NCBI GenBank assembly: GCA_914767715.1
Contig: OU612072.1
Coordinates: 25,112,001-25,172,000, forward strand
Source: Membranipora membranacea
Lineage: Eukaryota > Bryozoa > Gymnolaemata > Cheilostomatida > Membraniporidae
Reading direction: 5' to 3'
Length of the DNA stretch: 60,000 bases
Part shown: positions 22,004 through 32,110 of the stretch, piece after piece
How the letters are laid out: the number at the start of each line of letters is the position of its first letter
How positions within the stretch are numbered: the stretch's first letter is position 1
Notes under the pieces: generated by a model
The model's database searches: none
What the model saw: the letters and a program-made list of their open reading frames with translations, nothing else
Told to the model about the DNA's origin: nothing
Made by a program: the position numbers and the translations under genes

Positions 22004-24657
22004 CAAAGAAATCAGACGAACTCCTGACAACATGTGCCGAAGACAACATCTCGATAATCCTAGCCACAGAGACCTGGTTCAGGGAAACTAAGGATATCAC
22101 ACTACCAAACTATAAGCTCTACTCTACACACCGAGTCAGCAGATCAGGTGGCGGTACATCAATATATGTGAAGAACAGCATTCCTACTCAGCAGATGCAG
22201 AAGTATACTTTCAACGATGACGCAGTATCAGCAACCTGGATCAAGGTGACATCGACCACAGCTGCTCCTAGTATAATCTACGGCTGCCTATACCATCCTC
22301 CTAGTGCCAAAGAGGAGACTACTCTCAACTATCTCTCAAGCACGCTCACTGATATCCTTGTCAAACACCCTAACCACTCCATCGTGCTTGGTGGTGATTT
22401 CAACACGCTAGATTGTACAATCCTGATAGATATATTTGGCCTCACTAATATTGTCAACTTCCCAACCAGACAAGATTCGTATTTAGACAAAATTTTTACT
22501 AATGATTTATCATATCTGAAAGCTAATTGTGCTAAAAGTGCCCCCCTTGGAAAATCCGATCATGCTAGTGTTATCATTAATAGTGCCTTTTTACAGAAAT
22601 GTGAGTATAGAACTATTTATAAACGAACTGTCACCCCTAATGCTAGGAACGCCATAATGCTCGATGTAACCAAAACAGACTGGTCGTTACTATCGTATAT
22701 ATCTGATCTTGATATGCTCACCGAAAGCTACCAAACCATCCTGACTGACATATATCACAAACATTGTCCACTCAAGCGCATACATATGAAACTAGATAGC
22801 AAACCAGCTTGGGAAACCCCCCTCATCATAAAGCTGAGAAGAGCCAAGGAAAAAGCGTTCAACACGGGAAACCCCACATATGTTTACCTAAGGGCTACCC
22901 TGGAGCGATTCATATCCAAGGCCAAACAGAGATACTATGATGGCAAAGTAAACCAACTGAAAGCAGGAACTGTAAACTGGTGGCGCAGCATTAAATGTTT
23001 AAACCCATCGGCAAGCAGTAGCAATCAGCCATCTCACTATGTCCCAGATGACAATCTCTACACCCCGCAGCAGTTCGTCGACAAGCTCAACCTACACTAT
23101 GGTACTATAGCTGGAGAGCAGACGCCAACACCACCTCATCCGTACTCTTCACATAGTAAACATGCTGAGATATCTATAGGACAGGTGAAATGTGCCCTGA
23201 GAAGAATCAACACACAGAAAGCCACACACAGCCAAGATTATCCATCATGGATAAGTAAAGCGTGTCACGAAGACCTTTGTGTACCTGTAACCAGAATCGT
23301 AAATCTGACACTCCACTCCTGCAGATTTCCATCACTCTATAAAACAGCCGAGATATCACCAATAGCAAAGACTAAATCCGCATCATCTTGTAAGGACTAT
23401 CGCCCTATCTCACTACTCTGGCACATTGGGAAACTTATAGAGTCCTTTATGAACCGACAACTCCAAGATGAACTTCAAATTAAACTAGACACTAATCAGT
23501 TTGCGTACAGAAAAGGTGTAGGCTGCACAGATGCTCTGGTTTACTTGTTGGATGATGTGACTACTGTGCTCGATGATACTGACAATCATGGGGCTCAACT
23601 GATCTTGTATGATTTTAGCAAGGCTTTCGACTTGATGAATCATCAACTTCTACTCACAAAACTACAAGAGCTGGAATTATCTGATGCACTAATATCTCTC
23701 GTCGCAAATTATCTATGTAACCGATCACACTGTGTCACTCTAAGATGCCACAATGTGAAGTCAACCTACCGAATATGCAACACTGGAGTCCCTCAGGGCA
23801 CACTCTGTGGACCCACACTCTGGTCAGCATTCGTAAACTCGCTCAAATTCTCACAAGGCGCCACCATCAAATACGCAGATGATACGACTACCTACTATCC
23901 GCTGAAGAAATCCACTACTGAGACCACTAGCTGCACTCGATCAGAAGTCGACTTTGTACCTCCTGAAGTCGGACAACAACTAATCAGAGAGTGCAGTGAT
24001 TGGGCTAATCGGAATAAGATGCGTCTTAATGTCCAAAAAACCAAGTCGCTCAATGTATCCCTCAGAAAATCTCTAAACATGAACTCTGAACTCGTTATGA
24101 ACACCAACCAGAGCGTCACTAACGTCTCAAGTACAAAATTACTAGGCGTGACACTTGATAGCCACCTTACATTCAGCGAACATGTGTCCGAGGTACGAAA
24201 GGCTGCAAACCAAAAAATCCACGGATTGTTAGTCCTGAAACAATCTGGGGTTAACACAGAAACACTTGTGATGATGTACAGAGCCCAAATACTGCCAACA
24301 ATAACCTACTCAGCTCCAGCTTGGTTTCCTTTCTTAGCAGACTATCTCAGGAACGAGCTGGAAAAGATCCAGAAACTAGCACTGCGAATAATTTTCAATG
24401 ACCTTGAACATTTTATCGATAGACTCAACGCTGCTAAGTTAACACCACTTTGCGATTTACTCCATGACGTATGCTCAACCTATGTGCTGAGAATCGTCAA
24501 TAATCCAGAACATCTGCTGAGAAACCGCCTAAATAACAAAACCAACGTAAGACCACAGAGATCTGTAAGAAAGTGTCAAACTGATGTGTATATAAAACGG
24601 TCACGAACTGTGAAATGTAGCAAGGCAATCTTAAAAAACAAAGACCAGCTAGCCTAA
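21982..24657 (+). CDS. Non-LTR retrotransposon ORF2-like protein (endonuclease and reverse transcriptase), uninterrupted
   Basis: This 891-codon frame has no stop. The first 8 or so residues come from the tRNA-like B box, and LINE homology starts at KSDELLTTC, so the 5' end of the endonuclease is missing. Apurinic-type endonuclease motifs are ATETWFRE, HSIVLGGDFN and GKSDHASV. RT motifs are DYRPISLLWHIGKLIE, FAYRKGVGCTDAL, LYDFSKAFDLMNH, TGVPQGTLCGPTLW and the catalytic YADD at about residue 631. The C-terminal part (ITYSAPAWFPFL, ELEKIQKLALRI) is typical of CR1/Jockey-like LINEs. The full frame suggests a fairly recent insertion. Such proteins nick the target and copy the RNA at the break. 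Confidence 0.9.
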   Translation: MLWVRIPSKKSDELLTTCAEDNISIILATETWFRETKDITLPNYKLYSTHRVSRSGGGTSIYVKNSIPTQQMQKYTFNDDAVSATWIKVTSTTAAPSIIYGCLYHPPSAKEETTLNYLSSTLTDILVKHPNHSIVLGGDFNTLDCTILIDIFGLTNIVNFPTRQDSYLDKIFTNDLSYLKANCAKSAPLGKSDHASVIINSAFLQKCEYRTIYKRTVTPNARNAIMLDVTKTDWSLLSYISDLDMLTESYQTILTDIYHKHCPLKRIHMKLDSKPAWETPLIIKLRRAKEKAFNTGNPTYVYLRATLERFISKAKQRYYDGKVNQLKAGTVNWWRSIKCLNPSASSSNQPSHYVPDDNLYTPQQFVDKLNLHYGTIAGEQTPTPPHPYSSHSKHAEISIGQVKCALRRINTQKATHSQDYPSWISKACHEDLCVPVTRIVNLTLHSCRFPSLYKTAEISPIAKTKSASSCKDYRPISLLWHIGKLIESFMNRQLQDELQIKLDTNQFAYRKGVGCTDALVYLLDDVTTVLDDTDNHGAQLILYDFSKAFDLMNHQLLLTKLQELELSDALISLVANYLCNRSHCVTLRCHNVKSTYRICNTGVPQGTLCGPTLWSAFVNSLKFSQGATIKYADDTTTYYPLKKSTTETTSCTRSEVDFVPPEVGQQLIRECSDWANRNKMRLNVQKTKSLNVSLRKSLNMNSELVMNTNQSVTNVSSTKLLGVTLDSHLTFSEHVSEVRKAANQKIHGLLVLKQSGVNTETLVMMYRAQILPTITYSAPAWFPFLADYLRNELEKIQKLALRIIFNDLEHFIDRLNAAKLTPLCDLLHDVCSTYVLRIVNNPEHLLRNRLNNKTNVRPQRSVRKCQTDVYIKRSRTVKCSKAILKNKDQLA

Positions 24658-24792
24658 CAAGTTTAAATTGTTTCTGTTTTTACAATTTATTATTTATTAT
24701 TTTCTCTCTCCAAGGGGGCTTTTTATCTCGATGTAAACATCTTTGGACAAAGAGTATAAATTAAACAAACAAACAAACAAACAAACAAACTC
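24658..24792 (+). repeat. LINE 3' UTR with (AAAC)n tail
   Basis: A short 3' UTR ends in about seven copies of AAAC at 24762-24790, the simple-repeat tail typical of several non-LTR retrotransposon families. Confidence 0.75.
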
Positions 24793-24983
24793 AGTTTTTT
24801 TTCAAATGGGTGCTTTATAACTGGAGCATTTTTACCGTAATCTTCTACTGCTATTGAGTTGTTTTCTGAAAGTACCCAACAGCTCAGTGAGCCATTGAAA
24901 TACCTCTCTGCTTGCACTATTTTGCTACCGATATGCAAAAATTTCCGTGGTGGGAGTTTAGAATATACGCCCCTGGTTCACAT

Positions 24984-26800
24984 ATCTATTAAATCAGTAT
25001 CAGTCTTTTGAGCAAAAATAATTCAAGAAAAGGTGTTTTTTCTGAACAAAAGTTATGAAACATCTACTTGTGGGTTAAATATACATAAAAACTGGACCTC
25101 GTGGTGATGTACTATAGCTATCACTATGAAACTGGGTAAACATATCTATTGACCCAGTATTAGAGTTTAAAACAAAAGAAATTTCAGAAAAAGGTTTTGT
25201 CATCCAGAAAAAGCTTTAAAGAGGAAGGAATCCAAAGGGGTGCACGGGGATTGATCATGTGAAGCGACAGGCAAGGCCATTGGCTGATCAATGTAATTAG
25301 AGGGGGAGAATGGCCTTGGTCTCCGCCTTTAACAGCCAGTCCACGCTGCGTTCTCAAGTGGTCAAGTGTGTTATATAAGAAATTGTGATTCGCAGACACC
25401 CATAAATAAAGTTGAATAGAAACGTATGATGTGGCTATTGTTGTGTTGTCTCATCACACTCGGGATTATTGGGTTTAATTACAACGGTCAATTTCAATCT
25501 TGACATCGGTATCTGGGCAACCTCTAAAACCATAAATCATGACGTCAAAATTGACCAATAAGAGCTCGTATATTTTGAAGCGGATGATTCGAAATCATCG
25601 GAACTTGGCGATTTCGTATGACATCAGTCATACTTTCACCACTTTCCAATGCCATTATTGGAATGAAAATTTATTGGGCATGTGTATCACACAATTCCGC
25701 ATCAGCTTGTCTGATTCCCATTAAAAATAATTCACTGCTTCTCCTCTTAATTCCGAAAATGCAGGAGGAATTTGAATGCTGCTAACCCAATTTGAATTTG
25801 ATATGGCTGGGTGATCGCTTTACATTGACTGGCCCTTATATACCGGTTAGCCACTTCAAAAAAAATTGTTTATTGGATAAATAGGCATGAAAGTAATGAG
25901 GTAATATAGCTAAAGATATGTTACAGGGTACACCTAGGGATCAACTCAGTATTAGTTTGTTGGCAAAAGAAATTTAAGATATCGCTCTCGTTATCCAGAA
26001 GAAGCTTATGGGTTGAACATATATGAAAAAGTGGACCCCATGGTGAAGTACTATAGCTAGAGGTCTGAAACCGGGTACACCTATGTATCGACTCAGTATT
26101 AATTTTTTGAGCAAAATAAATTTCGGAAAAAGCTCTTGTTATCCAGAAAAGGCTTTAACAACCTCCTTTTATTGGTTAAATATACATGAAAAACTGGATC
26201 TCGTGGTGAGGTACTATGGCTAGAGGTCTGAAACTTGGTACAGATATGTATTATCTTTGTATTAGTCTAATAAACCCAATGAATTTCAGAAATAGCTCTT
26301 GAAAAAAACTCATGAAAATCTCAATTTGTTGTTAAAGATACATAAAAACTGGACTAGTACTGCAGCTAAAAGTCTGTAACTTGGTAAACAGTCATGTTAA
26401 CATGCTACTGGCAAATTTAGCAAAGATATTCAATGTAAATGTGTACGTTAATAGAGAAGAGCACTTTTTGTTTTGGTTTAAACTATGTAAAAAATGAGCC
26501 TCCGGGTGAAGCCTTTTTCCCTGAGCTATAAAACTGAAAATAAAAAAAAATCTATAGTGTGTTTTGTTAGGTAAAGAACATAAAAACTAGTGCTACAGCT
26601 ACACCTCTTCAATTTGGTACAGACATATCAACCTGAAAATCTAAAGTTGGGGATTCCTGTAAAAATGACAAGTTTTTATTGTCATGGTTCATGATTTTAT
26701 ATTAAAGAGGATCTCTGAAAAAGCTTTTAATCGAAGGAGCTTCAAAACCTTAATGTGTGGGTAAATATGTGTCTACAAAAAAATGTATTGCTGTATTATA
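24984..26800 (+). repeat. Right-hand block of diverged 165-185-bp units
   Basis: Units are seen at about 25090, 26030, 26192, 26345 and, weakly, 26585, each around CTGGAC..TCATGGTGA and CTATAGCTAGAGGTCTGAAAC. The block is interrupted at about 25216-25900 by unrelated sequence (see the LTR-like entry). Confidence 0.65.
25216..25495 (+). mobile_element. Possible solo-LTR-like insertion
   Basis: Non-satellite sequence interrupts the repeat array. It contains a TATATAAG motif at 25373 and AATAAA at 25404, about 30 bases apart, followed by a T/G-rich stretch. This compact promoter and poly(A) order resembles an LTR. Neither clear TG...CA ends nor a target duplication was found, so the call is weak. 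Confidence 0.25.
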
Positions 26801-26948
26801 GCTTGGGTAGTGGAACATAGCTGTAAAACCAGATAAAATTAGGACAAGGTCTATCCTTGTTATGAAAACTTTGAAAGCAGCATACTATTCATTGCACGGA
26901 AATCAAAGCTGGTAAAAGACGATATTAAATTACAGCCGAAAAACTGAT

Positions 26949-27266
26949 TCATTCCATAATTATTGGATGGAGCTGTGTGTTCTCCTCCCCGTGTTCATCT
27001 TCAATAGGAGAAAGCATATGATAGGCCATATCACGGATAGGCATGTAGTCTTGTTCATCATCAAAATTGTCCCAAGCCGTTGTCCAGGCTTTATTGCCGC
27101 GGATATAGGTGAGCATCTTTTGGACCATGGTGAATCCTGCATCCAGTTCCTTCAGCTCCAAGGCAACTACATTACTGTCATAGAGAAATTTCTCCATGAG
27201 CTCGAATGTAGGGGTTTTGCCTTTTGGTAGGGCCTCCCAAGCAAGGTCACAAGGTCCTGTCTCAAT
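26949..27266 (-). CDS. Candidate terminal exon of an unrecognised protein
   Basis: After a plausible acceptor (CAATTTTAG) the - strand stays open for 105 codons to TGA at 26949. The product is non-repetitive and protein-like (DLAWEALPKGKTPTFELMEK, LKELDAGFTMVQKML, NKAWTTAWDNFDDEQDYMPI, HMLSPIEDEHGEEN). I do not recognise the family. An adjoining - strand frame (27361-27167) overlaps in another phase, so a frameshifted retrocopy or transposon fragment is an alternative. It lies in an intron of the putative membrane-protein gene, in opposite orientation. Confidence 0.35.
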   Translation of the reverse strand: METGPCDLAWEALPKGKTPTFELMEKFLYDSNVVALELKELDAGFTMVQKMLTYIRGNKAWTTAWDNFDDEQDYMPIRDMAYHMLSPIEDEHGEENTQLHPIIME

Positions 27267-27361
27267 CTAAAATTGTGCTTCAATGGCGTACCTGCCATGT
27301 TAGACGCAATGCCACTCTCAGTCTGCAACCATGGCAGAGCCCATCTGGGGCACTGAGCCAA

Positions 27362-29220
27362 TTAGTGAGTAGTGGGATTTGTAATCAGGACCCCTGACAC
27401 TTTGATGTCTAAGGTGAGGCGCTCAAACCAACTGAAATACCTCCAACTCCTATACATCCATCAATGAACTATTGGTTGACTTAAATTGACCCAATGCTGT
27501 GGGGCCTGCATTCAGCGTAGGTATTAAAGTAAGAGAAGGCAAACAACTTTGAAACCTGTCAAATATTTTATCCTGAATGTCTCCTCTCCATTTAGTAAGG
27601 AATAGACGCATTCATCACTGTCACCTGTCAGAAAAAAATTAACTTTGCCTTATACAGGTTCAAATACACTTTATTCAGATTCTCTGGAACAAAAGTCTGC
27701 TGATCTGATAAGTCAATTTTTCAGGTAATCAAATGGTATGATGTAAAACCAAGCTCAGAAAAAGAAACAGGTATAACAGCTTTTGATGGGATATGTAATT
27801 TCTACCTATATAAAAATTAAGGTTACTGACATTTCAACTGATATATTATTCATATTAACCTGTACATGGATCTCATTTTGCTGTCAAATCAAATATTGGT
27901 TTTTGGAAACGAATAATCTGAATCACAGAGTTGACGAAACATTGGTTCCCCTGATTACGCAGTCCTTGTCTACATAACAGAAGAGATCCTAGGATTAAAA
28001 AATGTTTTTTTTCGACTGATTGGAGCAAAATTGTGCCATAACTAACAACATGGAAATTCTACGGAACAAGAACCTGACTACGAAACGCTTATTCTACAAG
28101 CAATAAAGAGGGAGTCCACAATCAATGACAACTAGAAAATTGTTAGAGTATGGTTATAGAAAAGACATACAAATCATCGATCAGTCATTTGAGAACAAAT
28201 GTTGAAAACCTTAAAAAACTACAATATTCCAAATGAAACATCGACCATATATCAACATCATAATGATTTTAACAAGCTCTGGATATTAATCACCAATCAT
28301 AACTGAACTTACATGACATCGTCTCTCTTATATGAAAATAAATCATCTGTGGTGTTTCAATTTCTAATTGAAATATAGCAAATTTACAGGAGGATAATTT
28401 ATGAACTACATGACTAGTGTAATAACTAGTGCTATGACTAGTAAATTGAATCCTTAGTGTAGAGGTAAGGTAACATGTTGACTCTGATGGACACAAATAA
28501 CATACAATGCATTTTACCATTAAAAACTAAATTGAAACGCAGCATTTGTTACCCAAGTACTTGAAAATTATGAGCAGCAAATAATCACTCACCGGGGCTC
28601 GATTGCGGTGCAAACCTAATGCTTGCATATAATCCTGCTTTGTAGACATCTGCTCTTTACCACAGGTTGTCGAAATTGACACAGGCCTGGTGGAGGTATT
28701 TTTTAGTAGAAAAATCGATGAAAAAAAAGGGATATAATAAACAATTCATCTGGAAAATCAATGTGATTTGATCGCATATGTCCGGTTAAATACATGTTGA
28801 CACATTGTCACCATGGTATTTTTTCAGGACTGAATAGAGCTGAGGCAATATCATAGCCTCAGAAGGCAAATTTTGTGGATGACTACAATAATTGCGATCC
28901 AGTTATTTAAATCCAGTTGCATTTAAATAGAATACTCAGATCCAGTTATCATTAACTTCAGTCATAGCATTTCAAGAAGTTGTCTCCACAAACATAACAA
29001 TTATCATAACATGCGGCCTTGATAGCAAACCTCTTTGAGCATAGTTACATGATTTGCTACCATATAAATCTGTACAACATAATATAAACTGATAGAGCTC
29101 ATAGTAGAAGTAGGACCGTCCTCTCTGATATCGCACTGGCGGGCAACTAATCCTGGACAGGCTTGTCAAGATCGGCTCTCTAGGTGCAAGGCTATCCTGT
29201 GTATGCGCAACCCTGAACAC
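27362..29220. other. Non-coding stretch inside the repeat domain
   Basis: AT-rich sequence without a supported ORF. The 165-185-bp repeat is not seen here. Confidence 0.35.
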
Positions 29221-29246
29221 ATTATAAATATTCCCCTCTGCCTCTT

Positions 29247-29266
29247 GGCCTATTGGCTAAGATCAA
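29247..29266 (+). other. 20-base match to the 5' end of U2 snRNA
   Basis: GGCCTATTGGCTAAGATCAA matches the conserved 5' region of U2 snRNA with one difference, as recalled. The following bases do not continue as U2 (no branch-site recognition sequence or Sm site seen), so it is not a U2 gene. It could be the head of an snRNA-derived SINE or a truncated pseudogene. Confidence 0.4.
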
Positions 29267-29279
29267 AGGGTCACTGCCA

Positions 29280-30550
29280 ATGGCCATTTAGTGCCAGTTC
29301 AGTTTTGGCAGCTCGCTGCATACGCATGTTCAGGAGGTCTTCTATGGCCTCACCTCTAGGATGCATTCTAGTTTTCTAGAATGTATCACACTGTCACACT
29401 CTCAGTATGAGGATTTAGGGCACCTTGCGTCCCTCTTTAGGGGCAGCCCAATCTTCTGTTTCTTAGCAAACAGCAATATCCCCCTCTCCCTCATCGCAAG
29501 ATATAACCTTGCTATAGTGGGCAACTGGATAGGGTAACTACCTCAAACAAGCTAGCATAAAGCGCCTTGTTATAAAGGGCAGTTAAATAAAACCTAAAAA
29601 AGAAGACTAAGAGTGACTAAGCAATCATTATAATGACTGTGATGTGTTCAAATAATTGTGTCTAGGTATACGGTCATGGTCTTTCTTCTTCATGTTTCCT
29701 GTGCCAGTCACGAAGCTTATTATCCGGCCAGACTAGCCCGCCTTAGCTATTCACTAATTTTTGAGTACATTATTATAATGATCAAACTTTCATTTGTGAA
29801 ATAAGGAAAAAGTGTGTCGAAGATGTTTAGTCTAGTAATGACTGTCAATAGTATTTGTGTTACCATAGTTCTCAGTCAGTACAGCAAGACACTCACGATG
29901 ATATCTCCATTAAAATGATTAAAAAAGATCATCAACAATAACTAAGGCCTCATACCAAATGTGAAGATGACGGCCTAGCCTTGTCATGTAGTTACAGTTT
30001 TTGCTTTGGGGGTATTTTTGGCCGGAGTAGGCCTCTGTTCTCTGGTGAACATCAACATTATTACTGCAAGAATTTAGTGCAATCAATTTATTTATATTTT
30101 TTTCTTGTGATAAATGACAAAAGCTAATTAATGCCTACGAAACCATGAAAAGAGCAAAGCCCAAAGCTACGAAGACAAGACGCTGAAAATAGAAGACAAC
30201 TCCTCATACTACGGCCAAAAATACAAAGCTACGCAAAAAAGAAAGAAAGAAGCCGCCTGACAAAGCTACAACAAGCCTAATATAAACAAAGTTCTAAGCT
30301 TGCCAAATAATGCCCAGTCTCAATTACATATTAACCAGCGTGTATTCAGTCAAGAAAAATCTGTGATCTTTATCTAAGGAGGGGATTTCACCGACAGCCC
30401 CAACGCGACGTGGGATATGCATGGGTGCCACATGGGAATGTTAACTAGCAAAACTAGAATAACCTTGATAATTGTGACGTGAAGTCTGTAACTAAAATTG
30501 ATTGTAAAAAATAGACAAATTTGTTCAAGCGTCAACACATTCAAAAAATA
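29280..30550. other. Non-coding stretch
   Basis: No supported gene or repeat. One imperfect palindrome, ATGCATTCTAGTTTTCTAGAATGTAT, lies near 29361-29386. Confidence 0.35.
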
Positions 30551-30559
30551 GAGCAATAG

Positions 30560-30802
30560 AAAAAATGAGGTTTTCAGTGCTATTATAGTAAAGTAAAAGT
30601 TTTTTTAGAAATTTTCTTTGCTATATCAACTGATACTATGCCATTGTCTATGTGTGCTAAGTTACAGCCCTCTAGCTATAATAAATCACCATTATGTCCA
30701 GTGTGGTCCATTTGTCTTGCGATCCGTTTTGTATGTGGTCCATTTGTCTTGTGCTCCATTTGTGCTGTGGTCCATTTTGTGTGTGGTCCATTTGTCAGGG
30801 TA
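30560..30802 (-). repeat. Inverted right arm: repeat unit plus terminal 16-bp array
   Basis: Read on the - strand, this has about six units of the GACAAATGGACCACAA type (30802-30700), then CTGGACATAATGGTGATTTA and the rest of one long repeat unit (AGCTAGAGGG, CAATGGCATAGTATCAGTTG, GAAAACCTCATTTTTT). It mirrors the left end at 18463-18660 closely, including the order of short array then long unit. With the left end it bounds 18.46-30.80 kb as inverted terminal structures. Confidence 0.75.
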
Positions 30803-30937
30803 CCAAAACAATCAATAACATTTTTAATGATCTTTTGAGAAGAGTTGTGAATAAAGAACTTTGTCGCTGCCCGATATGCATAGCTCATGCACCCTTACCA
30901 TTGATGATTCATCAAAGTTATCTTCTTCTTTTCACAG

Positions 30938-32110
30938 ACATACAATACTACAACAGAATCAGAAGATCAGCGTAGAAGGAATCAAAGAAATCAGGATAAA
31001 TCAAAAAAGAAAGTTCCGCTAAACAAGACATCCATAGGTGTAATCAGTTGTGCTGGTGGTTTCTCAGTGGCAGCCGTGGTAATATTGGCTGTACATAAAC
31101 CAAGGAAAAGAAAGTTTGTTAACAAAAGAATCCAAACAGATGATAGTGCTGAACTTCATCGACTACCCGAAATGAAAGCGAAAACAAAACGGTTTAAGGA
31201 AGAGTTTGGTCCGTCAGAATCTCTAAACAAAGCTACTCAACTCCCAGTATTTGTTGATATAGGAACCAGTATTGTTCCTCTTTCTAATGATAGAGAGACT
31301 CAAAATCCAACACTCTGTAACAATTCTACCCAGACAGAAGTGAGTAATCAAGCCATTGGAAATCCGATCAACAATGATAATGTCTCCAAAGATTGGAGTG
31401 AGAATAATAATGACTTTAAAAATTACTCCCAAACACTAATGCAGCCAAGCGCAACTAACTTTGCAAACCATAGCATTGAAACCAGGAGCATTCATCGTGC
31501 AGTTGATGAGCATCAACCAGTCCAACCCTGCCTTGATCAAACAGGATTTAAACGATATTCGAGTTTGTCACAAGTACCTCGTATTCGGTGCTGCAAAGAA
31601 CCTTCTAGCAGACACACACAGGTGGAAAAGGCAAAAGATAGTACACAAGTGCAGACAGATAATCAGAAAACCACGGAGAAGCTCACACAGACACCAAATG
31701 ATCATGCTGCAGATCACATACCAAGGGCCAACGCAAGCTACACTTCAGATAAAGATGACGGGCGGTTTTCAGTTGCAAGTGCAAGACCATATACACCAAG
31801 CTACTCAGATGATGACAGATATTCCATACCAAGTGCTAGAACACTCACACCAGACAGAACTGAGAGGCCTGCACAAAGTGCAAAAAGAACCAAAACCAAA
31901 ACCAAAACCAAAACCGAAACCGAAACCAAAACCAAAACCAAAACAGTAGTTAAGCAATCGTCCACAAACCCTGAAGAAAATTTGTCATTGTCATCGTCAT
32001 TGTATGGTGTTGGTACAAGAACATTCCTTCTAGCCCCTGAAGGGGGATATGTGACAAACAGTGACCAAGTCTGGGAAGCCCGGGGATGGAAGCCTGATGG
32101 TAGCATTTAA
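30938..32110 (+). CDS. Transmembrane and cytoplasmic-tail exon of a putative single-pass membrane protein
   Basis: The exon begins after a strong acceptor (TCTTCTTTTCACAG) in phase 0 and stays open for 391 codons to TAA at 32108. It encodes a short charged juxtamembrane part (EDQRRRNQRNQDKSKKK), a helix of about 22 residues (TSIGVISCAGGFSVAAVVIL) and a basic stop-transfer anchor (HKPRKRKF). A polar tail of about 320 residues follows. The tail has a Lys-Thr/Glu-Thr dipeptide run (KTKTKTKTETETKTKTKT) and ends EARGWKPDGSI. The ATG-like start at 31067 is a GTG inside the helix and not a real start. With the exon at 17364-17555 it forms a type I topology: signal, Ser/Thr-rich outside, helix, cytosolic tail. 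No known domain is seen in the tail. Confidence 0.6.
   Translation, partial: TYNTTTESEDQRRRNQRNQDKSKKKVPLNKTSIGVISCAGGFSVAAVVILAVHKPRKRKFVNKRIQTDDSAELHRLPEMKAKTKRFKEEFGPSESLNKATQLPVFVDIGTSIVPLSNDRETQNPTLCNNSTQTEVSNQAIGNPINNDNVSKDWSENNNDFKNYSQTLMQPSATNFANHSIETRSIHRAVDEHQPVQPCLDQTGFKRYSSLSQVPRIRCCKEPSSRHTQVEKAKDSTQVQTDNQKTTEKLTQTPNDHAADHIPRANASYTSDKDDGRFSVASARPYTPSYSDDDRYSIPSARTLTPDRTERPAQSAKRTKTKTKTKTETETKTKTKTVVKQSSTNPEENLSLSSSLYGVGTRTFLLAPEGGYVTNSDQVWEARGWKPDGSI

Larger units (their letters stand above)
21885..24975. mobile_element. hAT-like element carrying a tRNA-like head and a LINE
   Basis: The insertion begins CAGTGGCGTATAT and ends with the inverted form (right end read inward: CAGGGGCGTATAT). 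It is flanked by 8-bp direct repeats GTACACAT (21877-21884) and GTTCACAT (24976-24983) differing by one base. An 8-bp duplication and CAG-type ends are features of hAT transposons. Inside, in order, are a tRNA-like segment, a LINE with an intact ORF, its AAAC tail, and about 180 bp of right-end sequence. No hAT transposase is present, so the outer element is non-autonomous. Confidence 0.7.

Noticed and set aside
29247-29400. Functional U2 snRNA gene
   Set aside because: Only about 20 bases match; branch-site recognition and Sm regions are absent.
18463-30802. CRISPR-like array from the 16-bp and 165-185-bp repeats
   Set aside because: The 16-bp units are contiguous with no spacers, the longer units are diverged and AT-rich, and the genome is eukaryotic.
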